Origin: Fibrobacterota bacterium
GTDB lineage: Bacteria; Fibrobacterota; Chitinivibrionia; Chitinivibrionales; Chitinispirillaceae
Assembly (NCBI GenBank): GCA_023459055.1
Contig: JAEWVR010000024.1
Span: 1-44,659, forward strand
Direction of reading: 5' to 3'
DNA: 44,659 bases
How positions within the stretch are numbered: position 1 is the stretch's first letter; each line of letters begins with the position of its first letter. Positions 7,262 to 15,151 of the stretch are shown here, piece after piece. Under the pieces are notes generated by a model. That model was not told the origin of the DNA, did not search any database, and saw only the letters and a list, made by a program, of their open reading frames with translations. Position numbers and translations under genes: made by a program.

Positions 7262-7893
7262 TGATACTGCGAAAAACAATCGTTGCCATTACGTATGTAC
7301 TAATAATGCTGCCGATTCTTCTATGTACGAATCAGAGTTCAGGAGTGGAGACAACAAATGGTGCAGTTGTGTATGTCCACGCAGAAGGTGTTGACGGTGT
7401 TGCACCGCCACATGCAATCGTTTCGTTATTTGACAGGAATTACATCCCTTTTATAGACAGCGGGCTTGGAATTGTAACTGTTGCTGACATAAATGGGAAA
7501 TTTTCATTTAAAGGAATGAACATTGATACTGTATCACTTACCATGTTCAGCAGTGACTTGACAAATGCAGCATATCTCGATGCCGGTGCCGCAGGTGGCA
7601 GATTTGATACACAACTTGACGGTAAGGGTATACTGAATGGAACGGTTACAGCATCTGACACCGGTATGGTTCTTGTATATATTGCCGGAACATCTTTTTA
7701 TTCTTTACAGCTGGGCAGTGGACCGTTTGTAATCAACTCCTTACCGGAGGGAACGTACAAGGTGACCGCTGCAGTAGTGGGAAAAACAGCTGATACCGGC
7801 AGATATGTAATACATAAAGAAAGCAGATCTCAAAGTGTTACTGTCGTTTCCGGTAAAACGGTAAGTGTAGTATTCACGGTAACAGGAAAATGA
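7261..7893 (+). CDS. Lipoprotein with carboxypeptidase-regulatory-like beta domains
   Basis: A secreted protein of about 210 residues. The N-terminal hydrophobic segment ends in LPILLC, a plausible lipobox. The body has two beta-sandwich segments of the carboxypeptidase-regulatory type. One contains ATVSLFDRNY-like strands with DINGKFSFKGM; the other contains GPFVINSLPEGTYKVTAAVVG. It ends in a VTVVSGKTVSVVFTV strand pair. AGGAGG at 7251-7256 favours ATG 7261 over ATG 7258. It is the last gene of the serpin operon. Short lipoproteins of this sort are common beside TIGR02147 genes in Fibrobacter-type genomes, by my recollection. No enzymatic motif is visible. Confidence 0.75.
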   Translation: MILRKTIVAITYVLIMLPILLCTNQSSGVETTNGAVVYVHAEGVDGVAPPHAIVSLFDRNYIPFIDSGLGIVTVADINGKFSFKGMNIDTVSLTMFSSDLTNAAYLDAGAAGGRFDTQLDGKGILNGTVTASDTGMVLVYIAGTSFYSLQLGSGPFVINSLPEGTYKVTAAVVGKTADTGRYVIHKESRSQSVTVVSGKTVSVVFTVTGK

Positions 7894-7911
7894 ATGCTTA
7901 AAATAGGTGAT

Positions 7912-7943
7912 TTACACCCGGGAGCTGACACCACCGGGTGTAA
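7912..7943. terminator. Bidirectional terminator-like hairpin between convergent genes
   Basis: TTACACCCGG (7912-7921) pairs with CCGGGTGTAA (7934-7943) across a 12-base loop. It lies between the stop of the plus-strand operon (7893) and the stop of the minus-strand FGE gene (7963), where a shared terminator is expected. U-tracts are weak on both sides. Confidence 0.6.
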
Positions 7944-7962
7944 TTGAATGATATACGTTTTC

Positions 7963-9510
7963 TTACTCTGTAATGCGTTTCAGACACCGGAATCCCTGAA
8001 AAAGACCCGCGTCAGCTTCAGCCTTGAATGTGCGGCAGGCACTGCGCAAAAACGCAACATCAGAACTCCAGTTACCACCACGAATTACGTGAGAATCCTC
8101 AGATCCTGTTTTCTGGCCCTCAGGGTCTGTTACTGTTTCTGTTGAACCATAACTGTCAGATTTGTATTCATTGCACCATTCGCTCAGGTTGCCTTCCATA
8201 TCGAAAAGATTATAGCTGTTACTATTCTTTTTAGCAACCTGTTGAGCCCCATAACCAGTTATTCCTTCCCCTTTTGACCATGAATTTGCGGACCATACAG
8301 CATTATCGTTAATCTCCGCTGTATCGAGTTTGTTTTCGGGGTATGGATTATATTTCTGACCCCAGTAGAAGTCTCTTGGTACTCCACCTTTGCAAAGATA
8401 TTCCCACTCAGATTCAGTCGGAAGTCGATAACCATTTTTTGACAAGTCTGATGTAACACCGACAAGCTCACAATCTGCTGCACCAGGTTTATTTTTTATC
8501 GATGTATATTCGTAAACTGTATCAAGTCCATCCTTTTTACTTTTTGCATTGCAGTAAAGTGCTGCATCACCCCATGACACATAATAAGCCGGGTAGTTGT
8601 CACCAAGTCCGTACTTTTCCGACCAGTCTGGCGCTGTAAAGTCTGAATATGCAGCCATAATTGTTGTATACTGCTTCTGTGTTACTTCTGTACTGTCAAC
8701 CCAATAATTCGATGCAAACATTACAGTGTGAACTCTGGTCTCGTTTTTTGTAACATCTTTTCCGCCAACATTCGGATCAGGCTGTCCCATTTCAAAATCA
8801 CGTCCCTTTGCATAAACTTTTACCATTGTACCTTCACTATTTGCATAGTTACTTGGAATCCAGGGGTTGGATTTTTCGAGTTTTATCTCGATTCCTTCAT
8901 CAGAGTATGAATTCAGAGCCTTGTACTGATGTTTGTATTCATCAGCTGTCACAATCAGAGTATCAACCGATTCCTCTGATTTCATTGCCGATTTCAACAT
9001 TGATGATGAATTATATGATGTATTCTGAATTGCAGTGCTGATGCCGTTAATACCGGCGATAGCCTGCATTGAATAATTCTGATTGCTTATGGTAATTTGT
9101 GTAATGTAAAGACCAGAAGCAACATGCGGCAGTGTAAGAGAATGTGAACCGGATTTTATATTCTGTAAGTGATTAATGAAAATCCGCGATCCATTAGGTG
9201 CAAACATCTGTACCGTTACAGGCTGATCTGAAGCTGTATTTGTAAAACAGATCCGGTTATTTGAAATATATGGAAGACCACACATTCTTGCAGTTTTCAT
9301 TGACCGGATTACAGCTGAGGAGGAGAGCGTAAATTCGCCATAATCATCGGTGTAAACTATTGTTTCCGGACTGTTAAGAAGACTGACTCTGGCCCGCTGA
9401 ATTTCAATACCTTCAGAATTAACGACCTTGCCTTTTATTGAAACTTCGGCAGCTGAAACTGCCAGGGAGAATGCTGCACAAACAGCACCTGTTAGTAAAT
9501 ATCGTAACAC
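7963..9510 (-). CDS. Secreted formylglycine-generating-enzyme (SUMF1/FGE-sulfatase) domain protein
   Basis: Domains in order: signal peptide (about 1-21), a carboxypeptidase-regulatory-like domain (about 24-70, VSIKGKVVNSEGIEIQRARV), a T9SS-sorting-like beta module (about 85-150, VQMFAPNGSRIF...ASGLYITQITI), and a C-terminal FGE-sulfatase domain (about 220-513). The last has TMVKVYAKGRDFEMG, WVDSTEVTQKQY, YRLPTESEWEYLCKGG, NLFDMEGNLSEWC and VIRGGNWSSDVAFLRSACR. Bacterial proteins with this domain often bind or modify surface ligands and are not true sulfatase activators; no sulfatase gene is nearby. The sorting-like module is internal, which is unusual. GTG at 9510 is preferred over TTG 9516 because GGAGG lies 6 bases upstream of it. 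Confidence 0.87.
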   Translation of the reverse strand: MLRYLLTGAVCAAFSLAVSAAEVSIKGKVVNSEGIEIQRARVSLLNSPETIVYTDDYGEFTLSSSAVIRSMKTARMCGLPYISNNRICFTNTASDQPVTVQMFAPNGSRIFINHLQNIKSGSHSLTLPHVASGLYITQITISNQNYSMQAIAGINGISTAIQNTSYNSSSMLKSAMKSEESVDTLIVTADEYKHQYKALNSYSDEGIEIKLEKSNPWIPSNYANSEGTMVKVYAKGRDFEMGQPDPNVGGKDVTKNETRVHTVMFASNYWVDSTEVTQKQYTTIMAAYSDFTAPDWSEKYGLGDNYPAYYVSWGDAALYCNAKSKKDGLDTVYEYTSIKNKPGAADCELVGVTSDLSKNGYRLPTESEWEYLCKGGVPRDFYWGQKYNPYPENKLDTAEINDNAVWSANSWSKGEGITGYGAQQVAKKNSNSYNLFDMEGNLSEWCNEYKSDSYGSTETVTDPEGQKTGSEDSHVIRGGNWSSDVAFLRSACRTFKAEADAGLFQGFRCLKRITE

Positions 9511-9595
9511 AATCAACCTCCTGATGTTGTTATTGGAAACAACGATTTCTAATCTTGATTTACTTTATTTCTTATACGTACTGATTGCCAGATAC

Positions 9596-10663
9596 TCAAT
9601 CTGTAATAGTTAATTCACTGCTTGTTTTAAAGCCGGAAAATGATGTTTTAACAATATACATACCACATTTAATACCGTCAGTATTGACTGGCAGTGAATG
9701 TTTTCCGGCAGTAACAGTTTGATTATTTAAAAGGGTGGATATTTTCCTTCCTTCTACATTGTAAAGAGACATGGTAACTTCTGAACGTTCAGACAATTCA
9801 AAATGAACAGTATTGCATTCTGTCCACTGCCTGTATGCACCACCTGGTTGTTGTGAGATTCTGGTATTTTTTACTGTCGATGATCCTGCAAGTTTCATGA
9901 TTGCCCAGACAGGATTGCGGTTTGACGCAGTATAAACAGGGTTGGCAGCGTCCGCTACTATCCATTTATCCTTCGGACGATACAGTATATGATTAATATT
10001 CTGTGTTGTATCAAGACGTTTACCATTTTTACCCCTGACATATTCATAACCTGCACTTGTAAATTGCTGCATTGAACTTTCTGTTGAATCTGCATTAAAA
10101 TCAGCCATAATCAACACCGGATCCGTTGATGAAACACTATCAATCCATGAAAGTATTTTCTGTATTTGTGATGTTCTGTATGAAGCACCCTCATGTGCAA
10201 GGTGCGTAACAATAACACGTGCCGGTGAGCCGTCAATAGTAATTCCCATCTCAAGTACTCCACGGTCTTGCTCACTTGACGTTTTTTGAATCCAGAGCCG
10301 TCGTGTACTCAATGGTGCCTGATTTGCAAGAAAACCGACTCCATAAGAGCCACTGAGGTAATTTCTCATCGCAGATTGATACTCGAAATTTGGCATTGAT
10401 GTCTGCTCTGACAGCGATTTAAGAACGTACAGTGAATTTCTTGTGTTAACACTGTCAAGTTTTTGCATACCGCAGATGTCGGGTTTTATTTCCTTTATTA
10501 CCGCAGCAATATCGCTATAAGATTTTGATTCATGCGCCTCTGCGTTAATGTTATAGGTCATTAATTTGACTTGTGACGTATATTGTGCACCTGCATTCAT
10601 TGATACAAGAGCTATATACAGAACAGCCACCCCTGCTATTTTCGTATACTTTTTTGTAAACAT
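9596..10663 (-). CDS. Secreted endonuclease/exonuclease/phosphatase-fold protein with altered active site
   Basis: Signal peptide about 1-27, EEP-fold domain about 30-258, T9SS-type C-terminal domain about 280-355 (LYNVEGRKIST...GMYIVKTSF). Several family residues are present: TYN38, THLAH (His154) and MADFN (Asp188, Asn190). However, the metal-binding Glu of the usual LQE motif is Lys68 (GMQKLD). The Asp of the IDH motif is Asn224 (NINH). The terminal SDH is Ser-Asn248-Arg249. It is therefore probably inactive or works differently. ATG 10663 follows AAAGG; an earlier ATG at 10687 lies inside the preceding gene. The gene directly follows the large CotH gene, suggesting co-transcription. Confidence 0.8.
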   Translation of the reverse strand: MFTKKYTKIAGVAVLYIALVSMNAGAQYTSQVKLMTYNINAEAHESKSYSDIAAVIKEIKPDICGMQKLDSVNTRNSLYVLKSLSEQTSMPNFEYQSAMRNYLSGSYGVGFLANQAPLSTRRLWIQKTSSEQDRGVLEMGITIDGSPARVIVTHLAHEGASYRTSQIQKILSWIDSVSSTDPVLIMADFNADSTESSMQQFTSAGYEYVRGKNGKRLDTTQNINHILYRPKDKWIVADAANPVYTASNRNPVWAIMKLAGSSTVKNTRISQQPGGAYRQWTECNTVHFELSERSEVTMSLYNVEGRKISTLLNNQTVTAGKHSLPVNTDGIKCGMYIVKTSFSGFKTSSELTITD

Positions 10664-10676
10664 ACACGCCTTTCTT

Positions 10677-13600
10677 TTATCTGACATTGAGTTTATTGGT
10701 CAATATCAGTGAGCTTGTTTTTATTTTGTAAATATAGATACCTGAAGCAAGATTGACATTTTTCCACTGTATCCGGTTAACGCCGCATTTCATGTCGGTG
10801 TCGACAACCGTACAGAGCTTTTTACCAGATAAGGAGAATATGTTGATTGAAACATGATCATCTTTCGGTAAATTAAGCATGAACGTCGTTGACTTCCTGA
10901 AAGGATTCGGGAAATTCTGAACATGAGAAAAACGATGTGCAATATTGTCAACCTTTTTGGTAACGGGAATTGCCAATACACTGTTAGCTCTTCCCGGAGT
11001 ACCGCCGGGTGTTGTTGATGCAGCCCAGTTGAATGAAATGAAGTTGTAGTTATTCGGGTTTACAAGTTCAAGACTGGATCCACCACCATTGGCAGCTTCA
11101 GGATATGGACTTTCAGATCCATAACGTGCTGCAGTGACAAGAGTGTTGTTGCAATCGTAAAGGCCGATACGTTCATAACTGTCGAAACCGATTGTCAGTA
11201 ATTGTTTGCAGTAATTTTCAACCCCTGACGGATAAGCCTTAAAGAAGTCGCTACTATTCTTTAATATTACATAATAAGAATGCGGAGCAAGCACAGTCTC
11301 TTCAGGAATGAAAAATATATGTGTACTGTCAAGATCACCGTCTTTTGTCACTGGCAGCGCAGGTACATCAAGAGGTACAGCCGGATCAAGCATGTCAAGA
11401 TCGGTAAGCCTCCAGTTTGAGATGTCAACCGGATCATTTGTTGCATTGTAAAGCTCGATCCAGTCTTTGCTCCCGATTGCGTCATTGTCCTTGTACATTA
11501 TTTCGTTTATGACAACCGAAGGAGAGTAACGTGGAATTACACCGATTGGAAAATCTGTTGGATCATAGACATATTGTGCTCCGATATCGGTTCTCGATCC
11601 ATCTTCATCAGGTTCTGCATCCGGATCACCTGCATTTATTGCTGCTGATGACGTCTGGAGCTGTAAATTGAAATTGAACTGATCGATGAATTGGGGATCA
11701 GCTTTTACATTGCCAGTACCCGGGAGCAGCTCAATATCGGAAAGACAATACGAAAAGGTTACCGGTGATAAAGAATCATTTACATATGTTGCAACCTTTG
11801 AATATGCGAGTATTGAATTTCTCACAGTAAGGCTGCCTCCTCCGCGAGGATAGGCTTTCTCATAACATTCTACAGCATGATTACAGCGAATGAACGTATT
11901 GTGATCAAGAATGGCCGAAGATCCGGCATCTTTGACACCAATCCCCATATCACAGTCTGTAATGATGTTATTTCGTATTATGGCTGTAGATTGTCCGCCA
12001 ATTGATATTCCTTTATCACGATTGCCGCTGACAATATTTCCTTCGACAAGGATATTTTTAGCACCCTCTCCAAGATCTATACCATCGCTATTGGGGCCAT
12101 TGAAATTGTAAACATCATTTCCACGAACTATTCCGTCAATAACTCCCTTGATGTCAATAGCATCAGTATTCATGGTAACACCGGTACTTACAAAGTCATT
12201 GTTTTCAACAATAGCACCTCCCCGACCGATATGAATTCCACCATTGCAGATATGATTTATTGTAACCGTGGAATTACGCAGAATGGTGCTTCCACCTTCA
12301 AAATATAAAGGATAAACAATATTTGACATGGTAAGATGTTCCATATGGACTATGGACTGGTTGCCATTTATGCCTCCTTTATGATTGAGAGCATCACGGC
12401 CAAGTGTACAATCTCTGATAATCGCATATGACATTGTGTTTGTATCTTCTGCATTATCAAAACAGATTGCGGCCCAGGATGAAGCGCCTGAAAAATCGTC
12501 AGCTTTGAATTCAACTGGTGCATCAGCGGTTCCGTTCACATGCATTGTTCCCCTGACATATATACCGGCATTTTCTGCAAGTGCGATTGTTACACCTTTT
12601 GCAATTGTAAGGGTGGCACCCTTTGCAACTTCAAGATCGCCCTTGATTACGTACGGCTGATCGGTCAGCGAAAGTGTTGTATTAGAAGTAATAGTAAGTG
12701 GTAAAACATGTCTTTCCGATACATCAAACAGTGCTGATATAGTTTTATCCTCAGTCAATGTGCATGTAATTTCGTTGTCAGTTGATATGTCTTTCCAGCC
12801 GGCAAAAACATAACCCGGTTTCGGTATCGCGCGGATTGTTAAAGGAATATTTTTAAAGAATGTAAGTGTATCTGTACCTGCACACATTTTTACATCGTTT
12901 ATATAGATGTCTCCCTTTTCATCATCATCCGTAATTGTCAATTTAACATAACCGGACAACTCAAATTGTGATTTAAGATGATTAAAAACATTGGCAGGAC
13001 GCTCATTCATGAAATTTTTCATTTTTTCAATTTCTTCTTCCCACGCCTCCATTGACTGGATACTTCCTTCGACATCTTTCCATCGGGCAATCTGATCAGG
13101 CATTTCAGGTTTTAATATTTTGTAAAGACTGTCAACAATACCTGTCATTCTGACAGAAGAGAATGTACTGTTAAGATGCGCAGCAAAACGTTGTACAAAC
13201 CAGTTTTTAAATTGTGTATTGGATACTAATTTTGAAAACAATGTATCCTTTTGCATTATTTTTCCGCTGATGCCACCACCACCATTACTAAAAAGGTTAA
13301 GAGCGACCTTGGAATAGGTGAATGCCCGATCAAAGTCGCACAGTAACCATCTCCACTTTGTACCATTTACTTTCCATAATTCTATATTATGTCCCCAGCT
13401 TATATTTGCCCCGAAATCCTCTGCTGCGATATAGTCAATAAGACTGTTTGCATCAATTCGGTCGGTAACAAATTTATATCTGGCAGAATCATTCATGCTT
13501 CCGGATTTTGCCATTGACAATAATTCATTATATTCGTCCCATGATCCGGCACCAAGTTCCCAGCCTTCATGGCCTGGTGCGGGCGGTAGAATCGTCGTCC

Positions 13601-14954
13601 GGATATCGGTGAGTGACGTCGGATCAACATTGTAATTGTTGGTATAATACTGTTCGTCAAACTGCTCGCGCAATTCCATCACACCCCAGTATTTTCCATT
13701 TATGTAAACATTGATCGGTTTGTAAGCGGATGAACCGTTTGCCATTTGATCTTTACACATGCTTTCAACAACCGCATCCCCCAGCATGGTGGTACCCCAT
13801 GAATCACCGGCATTTCTTATTCGGATTTTTGGATAGGAGGCTGCTTTTTTATCAAAGACCTGAGCAACAATAAAGTCACTGCCATATTTGCCTTTAAGAC
13901 CGATTTGAAGCGGTTTTTGGGGACTGGTATAACTGGTGAGTGAACCGGGATTAATTCCTGCGTTTACCTGTGTCATAAATGATCCGTCAGTATTGAAAAA
14001 TTCAATTGATGCTGGAATCTCTTTGTCTTTGTAGCTGTTCTGGTACATACCAACGATGCTGTCCCATAAATAAGTACTGTCTGCAATAATTGAAACACGC
14101 ATCAATGTGCGTGATGGCTCATTTACAAAGTACGAAGCGGTTGCAACTGATCCGGCTAACATTGACGGGTTTATACATCTGGCACGCAGCACTGTATTTT
14201 TGTCAATTGTAATGGGACCCGTGTATTTATTTGAAGCCGTTGTTGGCGCAGAACCATTGGTTGTGTAGTAAATTGTGTTATCAGCACCGGAAGAAGCTGT
14301 TATTGTCACCATCTGTGTTTCAGATGAAAAACCCGGCGTAGCGGAAAATTTGACTGATGGAGAATATGTTATCAGCGACATCGCTTTTGCTTCTGTGGTG
14401 TTTTCATATCCTGGTGTCGGGCAATCAAATTTATACCACTCTGTGCCACCATCAATTTTTCTTCCCATGGATATATCCGGAAGCTGGCGAGTAAAAGTAA
14501 CGGTGTCTACCGGAACTATACCTGTAGCCTCACGCTTGAATAATCCCATACCATCACCAAGATCGCTGAGCTTGAAATTTGTATGATATCTTTTTGTTGT
14601 AAAGGTAAGATTATACGGGTAGTATTCTCTGGTGGCTACTGTCCCCGGAGCAGTATTCATATCATCGGCCCTGATAACAAGAAAACCCTTTGGTGCTATT
14701 GCAGCTCCGTCCGGTATTGGCCATTTGGTTGGATTGTTGAGCTTGTCTGTAAGAAAATATCCCTTAAGATTTACTGTTGTGTCAGAATTGTTATAAAGTT
14801 CGATCCAGTCAGAGAAATCATCAAAATCACACATATCCGGACTTGTGCTAACATTAAGCGCCATGAATTCATTGATCATCACCTCCGCAGACGAATTTTC
14901 GACTGAAAATAGCATTAACATAGTGGCAAATACTGTAAATACTATCAATCGCAT
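10677..14954 (-). CDS. Giant secreted CotH-kinase / lamin-tail / beta-helix protein
   Basis: About 1425 residues. Domain order: signal peptide; lamin-tail domain (about 25-150, INEFMALN...DWIELYNNSD); Fn3-associated domain (about 200-280, TIYYTTNGSAPTT); CotH kinase domain (about 290-670, with VYINGKYWGVMELREQFDEQYY and WLLCDFDRAFTY); a bacterial-repeat domain (about 700-770, GYVFAGWKD); a right-handed beta-helix with many short N-N repeats (about 800-1130); a second lamin-tail domain (about 1160-1310); and a T9SS C-terminal domain (FSLSGKKLCTVVDTD...SGIYIYKIKTSS). CotH proteins are atypical kinases, and CotH modules also occur in cellulosome-associated proteins. The start at 14954 (MRLIVFTV, preceded by AGGT) matches the start of the paralogue upstream; an ATG at 15005 also exists. 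Confidence 0.88.
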   Translation of the reverse strand: MRLIVFTVFATMLMLFSVENSSAEVMINEFMALNVSTSPDMCDFDDFSDWIELYNNSDTTVNLKGYFLTDKLNNPTKWPIPDGAAIAPKGFLVIRADDMNTAPGTVATREYYPYNLTFTTKRYHTNFKLSDLGDGMGLFKREATGIVPVDTVTFTRQLPDISMGRKIDGGTEWYKFDCPTPGYENTTEAKAMSLITYSPSVKFSATPGFSSETQMVTITASSGADNTIYYTTNGSAPTTASNKYTGPITIDKNTVLRARCINPSMLAGSVATASYFVNEPSRTLMRVSIIADSTYLWDSIVGMYQNSYKDKEIPASIEFFNTDGSFMTQVNAGINPGSLTSYTSPQKPLQIGLKGKYGSDFIVAQVFDKKAASYPKIRIRNAGDSWGTTMLGDAVVESMCKDQMANGSSAYKPINVYINGKYWGVMELREQFDEQYYTNNYNVDPTSLTDIRTTILPPAPGHEGWELGAGSWDEYNELLSMAKSGSMNDSARYKFVTDRIDANSLIDYIAAEDFGANISWGHNIELWKVNGTKWRWLLCDFDRAFTYSKVALNLFSNGGGGISGKIMQKDTLFSKLVSNTQFKNWFVQRFAAHLNSTFSSVRMTGIVDSLYKILKPEMPDQIARWKDVEGSIQSMEAWEEEIEKMKNFMNERPANVFNHLKSQFELSGYVKLTITDDDEKGDIYINDVKMCAGTDTLTFFKNIPLTIRAIPKPGYVFAGWKDISTDNEITCTLTEDKTISALFDVSERHVLPLTITSNTTLSLTDQPYVIKGDLEVAKGATLTIAKGVTIALAENAGIYVRGTMHVNGTADAPVEFKADDFSGASSWAAICFDNAEDTNTMSYAIIRDCTLGRDALNHKGGINGNQSIVHMEHLTMSNIVYPLYFEGGSTILRNSTVTINHICNGGIHIGRGGAIVENNDFVSTGVTMNTDAIDIKGVIDGIVRGNDVYNFNGPNSDGIDLGEGAKNILVEGNIVSGNRDKGISIGGQSTAIIRNNIITDCDMGIGVKDAGSSAILDHNTFIRCNHAVECYEKAYPRGGGSLTVRNSILAYSKVATYVNDSLSPVTFSYCLSDIELLPGTGNVKADPQFIDQFNFNLQLQTSSAAINAGDPDAEPDEDGSRTDIGAQYVYDPTDFPIGVIPRYSPSVVINEIMYKDNDAIGSKDWIELYNATNDPVDISNWRLTDLDMLDPAVPLDVPALPVTKDGDLDSTHIFFIPEETVLAPHSYYVILKNSSDFFKAYPSGVENYCKQLLTIGFDSYERIGLYDCNNTLVTAARYGSESPYPEAANGGGSSLELVNPNNYNFISFNWAASTTPGGTPGRANSVLAIPVTKKVDNIAHRFSHVQNFPNPFRKSTTFMLNLPKDDHVSINIFSLSGKKLCTVVDTDMKCGVNRIQWKNVNLASGIYIYKIKTSSLILTNKLNVR

Positions 14955-15151
14955 ACTTTTACCTGCACATTTTTGCTGAGTGCATCCCCGTATCTTATGC
15001 ATCATAAAGCCCCGCTTTTGTTGTTTGATATACTTGTTTTTTCAAATAAGCAATCATAATTATAAATAAGCATTGAATTGATTGCCCTTTTTATAGATTA
15101 TTATCTGTTATACAGCACTTTCATCAGTGCTTTAATTACAACAATAAAATA

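Noticed and set aside
8259..8483. Other frames opposite the large minus-strand genes
   Set aside because: Shadow frames: they overlap genes with clear domains and lack ribosome binding sites.
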